A DNA stretch of 64,000 nucleotides from Flavobacteriaceae bacterium (GCA_018669795.1 JABHSQ010000011.1:62001-126000); one strand, 5' to 3'. Shown: positions 28,588 through 39,578, counted from the first letter of the stretch. Numbers and translations are program-made. Notes: generated by a model from the letters alone, not told the origin.

Positions 28588-30795
28588 ATGATTCCAAAAG
28601 TATTTAGAGAGGTCATTGACCTTGGTGATGGTAGAGAAATTTCTATCGAAACCGGAAAATTAGCAAAACAAGCTCATGGTAGTGTTGTTGTGCAATCAGG
28701 AAAATGTATGTTATTATGTACAGTAGTTTCCAATTACGAACAGAAAGATCTTAATTTTCTTCCATTAACGGTAGATTACAGAGAAAAATTTGCTGCTGCT
28801 GGTCGTTACCCAGGAGGTTTCTTTAAAAGAGAAGCAAGACCAAGTGATGGCGAAGTATTAACCATGCGTTTAGTGGATCGTGTATTACGCCCATTATTCC
28901 CAAAAGATTATACTGCAGAAACACAAGTAATGATTCAATTAATGTCTCATGACGATGATGTTATGCCAGATGCAATGGCAGGATTAGCTGCTTCTGCTGC
29001 TATTCAACTATCAGATTTCCCTTTTGAATGTGCTATCTCTGAAGCTAGAGTAGGTCGTGTAAATGGAGAATTTGTCATCAACCCAACACGGGCTCAATTA
29101 TTAGAATCTGATTTAGATATGATGATTGGTGCTTCTGCTGATTCAGTAATGATGGTAGAAGGTGAAATGGATGAAATTTCTGAAGATGAAATGGCGGATG
29201 CCATTAAGTTTGCACACGAAGCTATTAAAGTTCAATGTGCTGCTCAAATTAGGCTTGCTGAAGCATTCGGTAAGAAAGAAGTTCGTGAATATGAAGGTGA
29301 AAGAGTAGAAGAAGATTTGGTCAAGAAAGTTCATGATATGGCTTATGATAAAGTTTATGATATTGCAAAAGCTGGATCTGGTAAACATGAAAGAACTGCT
29401 GCATTTAAACAAATAAAAGAAGATATTAAAGCAACATTTTCTGAAGAAGAATTAGCAGATTATGGTGGTTTAGTTTCTGATTATTATCGCAAAGCTGAAA
29501 AAGCGGCGATTAGAGATTTAACCTTAAATGAAGGTTTGCGTTTAGATGGTCGTAAGACTGACGAGATTAGACCAATCTGGTGTGAAGTTGATTATTTACC
29601 ATCGACGCATGGTTCTTCAATCTTTACTCGTGGAGAAACTCAAGCTTTAGCTACTGTTACTTTAGGAACGTCTAGAGATGCAAACAAAATAGATATGCCT
29701 TCTCATGAAGGTGAAGAAAATTTCTATTTACATTACAACTTCCCTCCTTTTTGTACAGGAGAAGCAAGACCAATTCGTGGGACATCTCGTAGAGAAGTTG
29801 GGCATGGTAACTTAGCACAACGTGCTTTAAAAGGAATGATTCCTGCAGATTGTCCCTATACGGTAAGAATTGTATCTGAAGTATTAGAATCTAACGGTTC
29901 ATCCTCTATGGCAACAGTTTGCTCTGGTACCATGGCGCTTATGGATGCTGGTGTGCAAATGATAAAACCAGTTTCTGGTATTGCAATGGGTTTAATTTCT
30001 GATGCTGATTCTGGAAACTATGCTGTATTATCTGATATTTTAGGTGATGAAGATCACTTAGGAGATATGGATTTTAAAGTAACGGGGACTGCAGACGGTA
30101 TCACAGCTTGCCAAATGGATATCAAAGTAAAAGGATTATCATATGAGATTTTAGTGAATGCACTAAAACAAGCTCGCAATGGTCGTTTACATATCTTAGA
30201 GAAATTGACTGATACCATAGCTGTACCAAATACAGATGTTAAAGATCATGCTCCTACTATGGTAACAAGACGTGTTCCTAACGAATTTATTGGAGCCTTA
30301 ATTGGACCTGGCGGAAAAGTAATTCAGGAAATGCAAAAGGAAACTGAGACTACGATCGTTATTAACGAAGATCCAGTAACTGAAGAAGGTATTGTTGAAA
30401 TATTAGGTGTTGGAAGAGAAGGTATTGATGCTGTAATGGCAAAAATAGATTCTATATTATTTAAGCCCGTAGTTGATAGTGTTTACGAAGTAAAAGTTAT
30501 TAAGATGTTAGACTTTGGTGCAGTTGTTGAATATTTGGATGCACCAGGAAATGAAGTATTATTACACGTTTCTGAATTAGCTTGGGAACGCACTGAAAAT
30601 GTTTCTGATGTAGTTAATATGGGAGATGTTTTTGATGTAAAATACTTCGGCATAGACAAACGTACTCGTAAAGAAAAAGTATCTCGTAAAGCTATTTTAC
30701 CAAAACCAGAAGGATTTGTTGAACGTCCACCACGTGAACGTAATGAGAGAAATGACCGAGGAAGAGATAACCGAGGAAGAGACAATAGAAGATAA
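28588..30795 (+). CDS. pnp: Polyribonucleotide nucleotidyltransferase (PNPase)
   Basis: Two RNase PH domains, KH ([21 protein letters not shown]) and S1 domains. Confidence 0.97.
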   Translation: MIPKVFREVIDLGDGREISIETGKLAKQAHGSVVVQSGKCMLLCTVVSNYEQKDLNFLPLTVDYREKFAAAGRYPGGFFKREARPSDGEVLTMRLVDRVLRPLFPKDYTAETQVMIQLMSHDDDVMPDAMAGLAASAAIQLSDFPFECAISEARVGRVNGEFVINPTRAQLLESDLDMMIGASADSVMMVEGEMDEISEDEMADAIKFAHEAIKVQCAAQIRLAEAFGKKEVREYEGERVEEDLVKKVHDMAYDKVYDIAKAGSGKHERTAAFKQIKEDIKATFSEEELADYGGLVSDYYRKAEKAAIRDLTLNEGLRLDGRKTDEIRPIWCEVDYLPSTHGSSIFTRGETQALATVTLGTSRDANKIDMPSHEGEENFYLHYNFPPFCTGEARPIRGTSRREVGHGNLAQRALKGMIPADCPYTVRIVSEVLESNGSSSMATVCSGTMALMDAGVQMIKPVSGIAMGLISDADSGNYAVLSDILGDEDHLGDMDFKVTGTADGITACQMDIKVKGLSYEILVNALKQARNGRLHILEKLTDTIAVPNTDVKDHAPTMVTRRVPNEFIGALIGPGGKVIQEMQKETETTIVINEDPVTEEGIVEILGVGREGIDAVMAKIDSILFKPVVDSVYEVKVIKMLDFGAVVEYLDAPGNEVLLHVSELAWERTENVSDVVNMGDVFDVKYFGIDKRTRKEKVSRKAILPKPEGFVERPPRERNERNDRGRDNRGRDNRR

Positions 30796-30817
30796 TTTAT
30801 TTATTTTTCAAACACAT

Positions 30818-30857
30818 TAAAACCTTCAATTTGAGAAATCATTTTGGAGGTTTTTTT
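30818..30857 (+). terminator. Intrinsic terminator after pnp
   Basis: AAAACCTTC...GGAGGTTTTTTT. Confidence 0.75.
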
Positions 30858-30964
30858 ATTCATTTTAAAATAGTTTAATAAAAATTACAACCTTTTGTAA
30901 CTTTTTGCATCTCTATTACGTATAACACAATAAGCAAGAAAAATACTTAATTTAAATAGACTAA

Positions 30965-31828
30965 ATGAGACAACTTAAAATTACCAAGCAGGTTACCAAC
31001 CGTGAAACTGCATCCTTAGATAAATATCTACAAGAAATTGGAAAAGTTGACTTAATTACCGCAGACGAAGAAGTTGAATTAGCACAACGTATTAAAGCAG
31101 GAGATCAAATTGCTTTAGAGAAATTGACAAAAGCTAATTTACGTTTTGTTGTATCGGTAGCTAAGCAATACCAAAACCAAGGATTAACCCTTCCAGATCT
31201 TATTAATGAAGGTAATTTAGGGCTTATAAAAGCTGCTCAGCGTTTTGATGAAACTCGTGGATTTAAGTTTATCTCTTATGCGGTATGGTGGATTCGTCAA
31301 TCTATCTTACAAGCATTGGCAGAACAATCCCGTATTGTACGTTTACCTTTAAATAAAATTGGTAGTATTAATAAAATCAACAAGATGTTTGCTTATTTAG
31401 AGCAAGCTCATGAACGCCCACCTTCTGCAGAAGAAATTGCAAAAGAATTGGATATGACAATTAATGATGTAAAAGAGTCTATGAAAAACACTGGACGTCA
31501 CGTATCAATGGATGCTCCATTAGTTGAAGGAGAAGATTCTAACTTATATGATGTATTGTGCAGTGGAGAATCTCCAAATCCAGATCGTAAACTTTTACAC
31601 GAATCCTTGCGTACAGAAATTGAAAGAGCACTAGAAACATTAACTCCTCGTGAGGCTGATGTAGTTCGTTTGTATTTTGGTTTAGGTGATCAACACCCTA
31701 TGACTCTTGAAGAAATTGGCGAAACTTTTGACCTTACTCGTGAACGTGTAAGACAAATTAAAGAAAAAGCAATTAGACGATTAAAGCATACTACAAGATC
31801 TAAAATATTAAAAACATATTTGGGATAA
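30965..31828 (+). CDS. rpoD: Primary sigma factor RpoD (Bacteroidetes type, short)
   Basis: Regions 2-4: [66 protein letters not shown]. Confidence 0.96.
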   Translation: MRQLKITKQVTNRETASLDKYLQEIGKVDLITADEEVELAQRIKAGDQIALEKLTKANLRFVVSVAKQYQNQGLTLPDLINEGNLGLIKAAQRFDETRGFKFISYAVWWIRQSILQALAEQSRIVRLPLNKIGSINKINKMFAYLEQAHERPPSAEEIAKELDMTINDVKESMKNTGRHVSMDAPLVEGEDSNLYDVLCSGESPNPDRKLLHESLRTEIERALETLTPREADVVRLYFGLGDQHPMTLEEIGETFDLTRERVRQIKEKAIRRLKHTTRSKILKTYLG

Positions 31829-31899
31829 ACACCTAACTACAACTACAGTATATCTCATGAAAATAGAATTTCATACTGTTATTGTTTATGATTATAATT

Positions 31900-31931
31900 A
31901 ACCTTCGGCTGATTACCGGAGGTTTTTTTTA
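31900..31931 (+). terminator. Intrinsic terminator after rpoD
   Basis: AACCTTCGGctgattaCCGGAGGTTTTTTTT. Confidence 0.85.
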
Positions 31932-32052
31932 TCTATCATTTAATTAATAACACTTATTATATTTTTTTAGTTTTCAGAAACTCATTTTTTTTATTTGTAC
32001 TTTTGACTTGAAATATTTGAATCATTAAAGAAATAATATTCTAAACTAAATT

Positions 32053-32712
32053 ATGAGTAAAATATTAATTGCCCCATCTATTTTAGCTGCTAATTTTGGA
32101 AACTTACAACGTGATATTGAAATGATCAACCAAAGTGATGCTCATTGGTTTCATTTAGATATAATGGATGGTGTTTTTGTGCCTAACATCTCATTTGGGA
32201 TGCCAATTATTAATGCTATTGCAGAACATGCAACAAAGACCTTAGATGCACATTTAATGATTATTGATCCCGATCGTTATATAAAAACATTTGCCGATTT
32301 AGGAGTTGATTATTTAACGGTACATTATGAAGCTTGCCCCCATTTACATAGAACATTACAAGCAATAAAAGCAGAAGGGATGAAAGCTGGTGTTGCATTA
32401 AATCCTCACAGCAATATTAACTTACTAGAAGACACTATCAATGATATTGATCTAGTCTGTATTATGAGTGTAAATCCAGGTTTTGGTGGTCAGAGTTTTA
32501 TTGAAAACACGTATTCTAAAGTTGAAAAACTTAAGAAAATGATTATTAAAAAGAATGCTTCCACCCTTATCCAAATAGATGGAGGCGTTACAAATAAAAA
32601 CGCTAAACAATTAGCTGAAGCAGGAGCAGATATACTTGTTGCGGGTAGTTATATTTTTCGTTCAGAAAATCCAACTGAAACCATCGTAGCATTAAACAAT
32701 CTTCTAAAATAA
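32053..32712 (+). CDS. rpe: Ribulose-phosphate 3-epimerase
   Basis: APSILAANFGNL, HLDIMDGVFVPNISFG, MSVNPGFGGQSFI. Confidence 0.96.
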   Translation: MSKILIAPSILAANFGNLQRDIEMINQSDAHWFHLDIMDGVFVPNISFGMPIINAIAEHATKTLDAHLMIIDPDRYIKTFADLGVDYLTVHYEACPHLHRTLQAIKAEGMKAGVALNPHSNINLLEDTINDIDLVCIMSVNPGFGGQSFIENTYSKVEKLKKMIIKKNASTLIQIDGGVTNKNAKQLAEAGADILVAGSYIFRSENPTETIVALNNLLK

Positions 32713-32848
32713 AAACGCACAAATTGAACTCTTTTCCTAGAGCTAAAAAATTGATTGATCATAAATTATTACGTGTGTTATAATACATACAATATTTTTT
32801 AAGTAAATAAAAAAATACTATTAGTTTTGCATGTAATTTTTTTTAACT

Positions 32849-33934
32849 TTGAGCATATTGTTTTTTTTAATTATGAATAAAAAATTAATATCTAAAAAGA
32901 AACCTGTATTCCCAATATCTAAGGACTTAACTAATTATTTAAAAAAAAACGGGAGAACTATAAAAACACCTATTTGTTATAATGATTTGTTGCGCTTTCA
33001 AGGTGCTGTTTCAATTTATGATAAAAACGGAGATGACACCTTATGGTTATCTACTTATTTTTCGGAAAATGATAGAGAAGAAATTGAATTAGGTCTTAAA
33101 AAAATATATACCATTTTATTTGCAGATGGAAACGACTCAACATTACCATTTCTTAGTGTTGATAGCATCGATTATTGCACTTTCGGAAACACAAAACCCT
33201 TCAGAATAAAAATTAGAAACATATTAAATGACAACTACACTTTTTACTATTTAAAACGTGCAGATGCTTCTAGAATTTATGGATTAGAATTAGAACATTT
33301 ATTATCACCCAACCACATAGATTTTTTAGTTTTTAAAGACACGATAATAGAAGATCATATTTCAGGAATACCTTGTGATGTTTTTATAGAAAATAATTTA
33401 GAAAGCTGCTCCCTTCAAGATAAAAAAGCCTTGGCAAAAGAATTTGTAAAATTTAATGAACGTTGCTTTGTTAGATTATTAGGTGACATGAGAGCATATA
33501 ATTATGTAGTCGTTCTAACCCACGATTTTGACAGAATTCAATATAGATTAAGAGCCATAGATTTTGACCAACAAAGTTTTGAAGGAAATATTAAGGTGTA
33601 TAAACCTCAGTTTTTAAAAGAAAACAATACTTTAGTAGAAATGTCATTAGAATTACTTCAAAAAGAATCTATAGATCAATACGAAAAAGAAGAGCGTTCC
33701 TTATTAGCAAAAAGAGCTATTAGTAGCACTTACAGATTAAAACATCTTCTAAATTGTATGCAGAAAGATAAAATTTCTACTTTAGAAAAAACAAATCAAT
33801 TAAAAGGTGATTTATTTAAACTTACAGGTGATTTAAATTTTAAAAAATCTACCAATATGGGAGAAGTATTAAAAAGTACATTAGATTTTATTATCAGAAA
33901 TTACAAGACCGAAAATCCATATATTATCAATTAA
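32849..33934 (+). CDS. Uncharacterised protein; candidate protein-kinase-like fold (likely start ATG 32873)
   Basis: Intact 361-aa ORF; LKRAD...GLELEHLL, EDHISGIPCD, LGDMRAYN, AIDFDQ motifs in kinase-like order. Confidence 0.7.
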   Translation: MSILFFLIMNKKLISKKKPVFPISKDLTNYLKKNGRTIKTPICYNDLLRFQGAVSIYDKNGDDTLWLSTYFSENDREEIELGLKKIYTILFADGNDSTLPFLSVDSIDYCTFGNTKPFRIKIRNILNDNYTFYYLKRADASRIYGLELEHLLSPNHIDFLVFKDTIIEDHISGIPCDVFIENNLESCSLQDKKALAKEFVKFNERCFVRLLGDMRAYNYVVVLTHDFDRIQYRLRAIDFDQQSFEGNIKVYKPQFLKENNTLVEMSLELLQKESIDQYEKEERSLLAKRAISSTYRLKHLLNCMQKDKISTLEKTNQLKGDLFKLTGDLNFKKSTNMGEVLKSTLDFIIRNYKTENPYIIN

Positions 33935-33962
33935 AAAGTCATCTTATTTCGAATTAAAAGTC

Positions 33963-36900
33963 ATGAAAATAAAAAAAATATTAGTTGCTAATCGTGGTGA
34001 AATTGCCATTAGAGTCCTGCGAGCTTGTACTGAAATAAATCTAAAAACGGTCGCAATTTTCACTTATGAAGATCGCTACTCACAACACCGTTATAAAGCA
34101 GACGAATCTTATCAAATTGGAGAAAATAACCAACCTTTAAAACCATATTTAGACATTGATGAAATTATTGGCTTAGCAAAATCTAAAAACGTAGATGCCA
34201 TACATCCAGGTTATGGTTTTCTCTCAGAAAATTCTGATTTCGCAAGAAAATGTGCTAAAAGCGGAATTATTTTTATCGGTCCTAATCCGGAAGTAATGGA
34301 TGCTTTAGGAGATAAAATTACCGCAAAGAAAAATGCCGAAAAATGCAATGTTCCTGTAATCGAAGGAAATAAAAAAAAGCTTTCCTCATTAAAAATTGCC
34401 CTTTCTGAAGCTTCAGAAATAGGATACCCATTAATGCTAAAAGCAGCCTCTGGTGGTGGCGGAAGAGGAATGCGTATTGTAAGAAATGTCAATGATTTAA
34501 AACAAAATTTTGATGCTGCTAAAAACGAATCACTAAATGCTTTTGGTGACGATACTATGTTTTTAGAAAAATATGTAGAAGACCCTAAACATATTGAGGT
34601 TCAAATTGTAGCAGACAACCACGGAAACATCCGACACTTATACGAACGGGATTGCTCAGTACAACGACGTCATCAAAAAGTAGTAGAAATCGCACCTTCC
34701 TTTAATATCTCTGAAGAGGTAAAGCAAAACCTTTATAAATACGCATTGGCAATCGCCAAACAAGTAAGTTATAATAATATCGGTACGGTAGAATTTTTAG
34801 TGGATAAAACAGACCAAGTTTATTTTATTGAAGTCAACCCACGTATACAAGTAGAACATACCGTTACTGAAATGGTAACCGGAATTGATTTGGTAAAAAC
34901 TCAAATATTCGTGGCTGGTGGTTATAAATTATCGGACACTCAAATTAAAATTAATGAACAGGGATCAATAGTTACCAATGGATTTGCATTACAATGTAGG
35001 TTAACAACCGAAGATCCTGAAAACAATTTTACTCCAGATTACGGTACAATTACAACGTATCGTTCAGCTTCAGGTATGGGCATACGATTAGACGCTGGGA
35101 GTATATACCAATCGTATAAGGTGAGTCCTTTTTTCGATTCCATGTTGGTAAAAGTTTCTGCTCAGGGAAGAACGTTAGATGGTGCTGTTCGTAAAATGAC
35201 AAGAGCTTTAAAAGAATTTAGGATTAGGGGTGTAAAAACCAATATTTATTTTTTGCAAAATGTTATTCAACATTCTGATTTCAAAGAAGGAAAAGCAACT
35301 GTTAATTTTATTCAAAAAACTCCTGAACTATTTAAAATTAGAATTTCGCAAGATCGTTCTTCAAAAATATTAAATTATTTAGGAGAAGTAATTGTAAATG
35401 GAAATCCAGACGTTAAGTTTATAGAAGATTCTAAAGTTTTTAGAAATGCTAAAATCCCTGCTTTCAATCAATTTTCAAAATATCCAAAAGGCACTAAGGA
35501 TTTACTTACAGAATTGGGTCCCGATAGCTTTAGTAAATGGTTGCGAGATGAAAAGAAAATACACTATACAGATACTACAATTAGAGATGCTCATCAATCT
35601 TTATTAGCGACCCGCATGCGTACGTATGATATGCTAAAAGTTGCCGAAAGTTTTGCGAAAAATCATGCCAATACATTTAGTATAGAAATGTGGGGCGGTG
35701 CTACTTTTGATGTTTGTTTGCGTTTCCTTCATGAAAGCCCTTGGTCGCGATTGCGAGATTTGAGAAAAGCAATGCCAAATATCTTATTCCAGATGTTATT
35801 GCGTGGTTCTAACGCAGTAGGCTATAAAGCTTATCCCGACAATTTAATTGAAAAATTTGTGGATAAATCTTGGGAAAATGGAATTGATATTTTTAGGATT
35901 TTTGATTCTTTAAACTGGGTAAAAGCAATGGAGCCTAGTATCAAATATGTCAGAAATACCAACGGAGCTTTAGCTGAAGCAGCCATAAGCTATACCGGAA
36001 ATATTCTAGATACAAGTCAAACAAAATACAACCTCAACTATTACACTCAATTAGCAAAAGATTTAGAAAATGCTGGTGCTCATATTATAGCTTTAAAGGA
36101 TATGGCAGGTTTATTAACCCCATATGCTGCAACCGAATTAATTGGAGCGCTAAGAGATACGGTAAAGCTTCCTATTCATTTACATACTCATGATACTTCT
36201 TCACTTCAATCTGCAACCTATTTAAAGGCAATTGAAGCAAATGTAGATGTTGTAGATGTAGCACTTGGAGGCCTGTCTGGCCTTACATCCCAACCAAATT
36301 TCAATTCGATTGTCGAAATGATGAAGTATCACGAAAGAGCTCATAAATTTGACATGAATAAACTAAACCAATTCTCCAATTACTGGGAAGACATTAGGGA
36401 GTATTATTATCCTTTTGAATCTGGCTTAAAATCTGGAACAGCCGAGGTATATCAACATGAGATACCAGGTGGACAATATTCTAATCTACGCCCGCAAGCA
36501 ACTGCATTAGGATTAGGAGGACGTTTTGATGAAGTTAAAAAAATGTATACCGAAGTCAATGCGATGTTTGGAAATCTAGTAAAAGTAACCCCTTCGTCAA
36601 AAGTAGTAGGAGATATGGCTATTTTTATGGTGACTAATAATTTAACCCCTGAAGGTGTAATGGAAAACGGGGAAGAAATTTCATTTCCAGATTCGGTAAT
36701 TGATTTTTTTAAAGGAGACTTAGGTCAACCCGTAGGTGGATTTCCAAAAAAACTCCAGAAAATAATTTTAAAAAATCAGAAACCTTTTAAAAACAGACCA
36801 AATGCACATTTAGAACCCATTGATTTTGATATTGCTTTAGAGGATTTCAAAAAGAAATATCAAAAAGGTTTCAGCAGAGCTATAGAGTTTGAAGATTTTT

Positions 36901-37415
36901 TATCATACCTATTGTATCCAAGAGTCTTTGACCAAGCTCATGAAAATTATAAAAAGTTTGGTAATCTAGCCATCCTCCCTACACTCAATTTCTTTTACGG
37001 AATGAAAATACAAGAGGAAACTCTTATTGAATTAGAACCTGGAAAAGTAATTATCGTAAAATTATTATCGGTGAGCAATCCAAATGAGAATGGAATTAGA
37101 ACCGTATTTTTTAAAATAAACGGTGAAAATAAAATGATAGAAGTACTGGATAAAAAATTAAATATCAGTAAAGTAGAAAACATAAAAGCTGATGAAAACA
37201 ACATCGATGAAATTGGTTCTCCGCTACAAGGTTTACTTTACAAAGTACTTGTTAAAAAGGGACAAGAAGTAAAAGAAAATGATCCGCTATTTATTATTGA
37301 AGCCATGAAAATGGAAACAACGGTAACTGCAATTCGAGATTGTAAAGTTAAATCCATAACCCTTAAGAAAGATAAAATGGTGATGCAAGATGATTTGGTT
37401 TTAAGTGTGGAATAA
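33963..37415 (+). CDS. pyc: Pyruvate carboxylase
   Basis: 1150 aa: biotin carboxylase (IKKILVANRGEIAIRVLRA), carboxyltransferase (DTTIRDAHQSLLATRMRT), C-terminal biotinyl motif EAMKMETT. Confidence 0.97.
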   Translation: MKIKKILVANRGEIAIRVLRACTEINLKTVAIFTYEDRYSQHRYKADESYQIGENNQPLKPYLDIDEIIGLAKSKNVDAIHPGYGFLSENSDFARKCAKSGIIFIGPNPEVMDALGDKITAKKNAEKCNVPVIEGNKKKLSSLKIALSEASEIGYPLMLKAASGGGGRGMRIVRNVNDLKQNFDAAKNESLNAFGDDTMFLEKYVEDPKHIEVQIVADNHGNIRHLYERDCSVQRRHQKVVEIAPSFNISEEVKQNLYKYALAIAKQVSYNNIGTVEFLVDKTDQVYFIEVNPRIQVEHTVTEMVTGIDLVKTQIFVAGGYKLSDTQIKINEQGSIVTNGFALQCRLTTEDPENNFTPDYGTITTYRSASGMGIRLDAGSIYQSYKVSPFFDSMLVKVSAQGRTLDGAVRKMTRALKEFRIRGVKTNIYFLQNVIQHSDFKEGKATVNFIQKTPELFKIRISQDRSSKILNYLGEVIVNGNPDVKFIEDSKVFRNAKIPAFNQFSKYPKGTKDLLTELGPDSFSKWLRDEKKIHYTDTTIRDAHQSLLATRMRTYDMLKVAESFAKNHANTFSIEMWGGATFDVCLRFLHESPWSRLRDLRKAMPNILFQMLLRGSNAVGYKAYPDNLIEKFVDKSWENGIDIFRIFDSLNWVKAMEPSIKYVRNTNGALAEAAISYTGNILDTSQTKYNLNYYTQLAKDLENAGAHIIALKDMAGLLTPYAATELIGALRDTVKLPIHLHTHDTSSLQSATYLKAIEANVDVVDVALGGLSGLTSQPNFNSIVEMMKYHERAHKFDMNKLNQFSNYWEDIREYYYPFESGLKSGTAEVYQHEIPGGQYSNLRPQATALGLGGRFDEVKKMYTEVNAMFGNLVKVTPSSKVVGDMAIFMVTNNLTPEGVMENGEEISFPDSVIDFFKGDLGQPVGGFPKKLQKIILKNQKPFKNRPNAHLEPIDFDIALEDFKKKYQKGFSRAIEFEDFLSYLLYPRVFDQAHENYKKFGNLAILPTLNFFYGMKIQEETLIELEPGKVIIVKLLSVSNPNENGIRTVFFKINGENKMIEVLDKKLNISKVENIKADENNIDEIGSPLQGLLYKVLVKKGQEVKENDPLFIIEAMKMETTVTAIRDCKVKSITLKKDKMVMQDDLVLSVE

Positions 37416-37484
37416 AAATATGTATTCCTTGAGTATTTTTATATCACATCTTTAATATTAGTAGTATTTTTATAATCTTAAAAC

Positions 37485-37558
37485 GGCTTCGTAGTTCAAC
37501 TGGATAGAATATCAGATTTCGGCTCTGAGGGTTGGAGGTTCGAATCCTCTCGAGGTCA
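37485..37558 (+). tRNA. tRNA-Arg (anticodon TCG)
   Basis: Cloverleaf by eye: acceptor GGCTTCG/CGAGGTC, D-stem GTTC/GAAT, anticodon stem TCAGA-TTTCGGC-TCTGA, T-arm GGAGG-TTCGAAT-CCTCT; no encoded CCA. Confidence 0.92.
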
Positions 37559-37579
37559 CGAATAAATAGTGCAATTAAG

Positions 37580-37611
37580 AAAAAACGCCAAGCTTGCTTG
37601 AGCGTTTTTTT
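37580..37611 (+). terminator. Intrinsic terminator after tRNA-Arg
   Basis: AAAAACGCcaagcttgcttgaGCGTTTTTTT. Confidence 0.85.
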
Positions 37612-37860
37612 GTTTGCGCTATTTTCAAAGCGGAGCTTTGTGGGATCAGCGCAGCTAATCCTTAATAGTATTGCATGTTTTAATTTTCAAAGCGGAGCGC
37701 TTACAGGAAAAACCATCCTGCCGAGGTTACTAAATCGGAGAATTGATTCACTGGAATTGGTTCTCCTTCTTTTATGTTTGAGATTTCTTTCAATAAAATG
37801 GGGATTGACTCAAAAATAGCGTTCACTTTGGGGTTCGAACTCGGTCGTTTAACTTGTCAT
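37612..37860. other. tRNA-adjacent non-coding segment with internal repeats and a 44-50 codon start-less minus-strand frame
   Basis: TTTTCAAAGCGGAGC occurs twice; minus-strand frame VNAIFESIPILLKEISNIKEGEPIPVNQFSDLVTSAGWFFL* (stop at 37701-37703) has no start codon. Confidence 0.5.
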
Positions 37861-37928
37861 AACCTATTTTTGATGGAAATTGAAGGTTTTATTTAAAATT
37901 GAGTTATTTTAGGTTTACTCATAACTAT

Positions 37929-38954
37929 TTATATATTTTTAATTTCTTCTTTTCCATTACTATGTAGGGCAAATCTTCCTTTATCTCTAGCATGAACTAC
38001 TTCTTTTTCAGTCCATGGCCATCCACCAAATTGAGTTTTACTATAATCACTCATAGCTTCTCTAATTTCTTCTTGAGTATTCATTACAAAAGGACCGTGT
38101 TGTGCTACTGGCTCTCCAATTGGTTTTCCCTCAAGAATTAAAAAGTAAGCATCTTCATTCCCGTTCTGAATTACTATATTTTCACTTGCCTCAAGTTCTA
38201 TTATATGCTTAGATGAAATTGTTTTACCTTCTAGTCTAATCGTATCTCCTTTATAAAAGAAAACAGAGCGATTGGCTTCACTATTTGTTATGGGTAAAAT
38301 CCAATTGGAACCAGCTTCCATCTTTATGGTGTATACACCAACTGAATTGTTTGTGTTTGCAGCCCAAGAATCAGGATTAGGTTCTAAAGCATCAATTGTA
38401 TCTATTTTCCCTGCAATAACCTTAATTGAGGTTGTTCTGTTTAATTCATCTTTATAATTAATTACAGGAATATTCTCGTTCCATAACATTTTGAAATGTG
38501 GTTCTACCATTTTTGAGACTTTAGGTAAGTTCAACCATATTTGGAAAATTTCCAATGGATTCCCTTTATCTTCATTGATTAGAGGAAACATCTCAGAATG
38601 TTGAATGCCTTTTCCTGCAGTCATCCATTGGACATCACCAGCCTTAAACCGACCAGCTGCACCAAGAGAGTCAGAATGATCTACAACTCCTTCTTTATTA
38701 ATGGTAATGGTTTCAAATCCTCTGTGCGGATGATAAGGGAAACCTGGAATATTACTACCATGATACATTCTCCAACCGTTTTTTATAACAAAATCTTGAC
38801 CAATATTTCTACCTATTAACTCTTCAGAATTTACCCCCATTTCAGAGTTTCCCATTGGGTATTCATCTCTATGATAAGCACAAAATAAAAATGGATCTTG
38901 AGTTTCCCAAGGAAAGCCTAGTGGCTTTATTTTTTTTATTGATGATTTATTCAT
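37929..38954 (-). CDS. Pirin family protein
   Basis: FPYHPHRGFETITI, DVQWMTAGKGIQHSEMFP, C-terminal pirin domain GPFVMNTQEEI. Confidence 0.92.
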   Translation of the reverse strand: MNKSSIKKIKPLGFPWETQDPFLFCAYHRDEYPMGNSEMGVNSEELIGRNIGQDFVIKNGWRMYHGSNIPGFPYHPHRGFETITINKEGVVDHSDSLGAAGRFKAGDVQWMTAGKGIQHSEMFPLINEDKGNPLEIFQIWLNLPKVSKMVEPHFKMLWNENIPVINYKDELNRTTSIKVIAGKIDTIDALEPNPDSWAANTNNSVGVYTIKMEAGSNWILPITNSEANRSVFFYKGDTIRLEGKTISSKHIIELEASENIVIQNGNEDAYFLILEGKPIGEPVAQHGPFVMNTQEEIREAMSDYSKTQFGGWPWTEKEVVHARDKGRFALHSNGKEEIKNI

Positions 38955-39000
38955 TTCTTCAGATTTAAAGAATTCACGATATTACGTAATAATATCTGGA

Positions 39001-39450
39001 TTAATTTGAGAGCATTTTTTTTACAATTCCAGAAATAGTTTTACCATCTGCTTTTCCTGCTAGTTGACTATTAATTAATCCCATAACCTTACCCATATCT
39101 TTCATAGAGTTTGCTCCAGTTTTACTAATTATTTCAACTACCACTATTTCAACCTCATTTTCACTCATTTGTTTGGGTAAAAATCGTGAAATAATCTCAG
39201 CTTGTTCTAATTCTGGTATTGCCAAATCTTCTCTATTCTGTTCTGAAAAAATGGAAGCACTATCCTTTCGTTGTTTTACTAATTTTTGCAATATTTTATT
39301 TTCATCTATTTCATTTAATTCAGACAAAGACCCGCTAGTTTTCAATAAAATTAATTCAGCTTTAACGGCACGCATTGCTGCTAAAGCTTGTTGATTTTTT
39401 TCTTTCATTGCAGTTTTTATTGCTTCCATTATTTTTTTTTCTAAGCTCAT
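39001..39450 (-). CDS. GatB/YqeY domain-containing protein
   Basis: 149 aa; MSLEKKIMEAIKTAMKEKNQQALAAMRAVKAEL..., MKDMGKVMG. Confidence 0.9.
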   Translation of the reverse strand: MSLEKKIMEAIKTAMKEKNQQALAAMRAVKAELILLKTSGSLSELNEIDENKILQKLVKQRKDSASIFSEQNREDLAIPELEQAEIISRFLPKQMSENEVEIVVVEIISKTGANSMKDMGKVMGLINSQLAGKADGKTISGIVKKMLSN

Positions 39451-39538
39451 AATTTCTTGTATTTAATAATTTCAAAGGTAGTTAAATTTCTATTATTTGC
39501 TTTATTTCAAAAAAACCAAAACATAAAATATCAGCATG

Positions 39539-39578
39539 AAAAAAGTCCAAGAACAACTATTGTTATCCTCAGACTTTT
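39539..39578 (-). terminator. Intrinsic terminator downstream of ftsZ
   Basis: Minus strand AAAAGTCTGAGGATAACAAtagTTGTTCTTGGACTTTTTT. Confidence 0.75.

Noticed and set aside
29143-29412. Antisense ORF inside pnp (89 aa), and similar antisense ORFs in accC-like/pyc, ftsZ, ftsA, trkA, dnaG
   Set aside because: Low-complexity antisense translations of strongly coding genes; no independent support.
37532-37819. Plus-strand 95-aa ORF overlapping tRNA-Arg
   Set aside because: Begins inside the tRNA and runs through its terminator; not a credible CDS.
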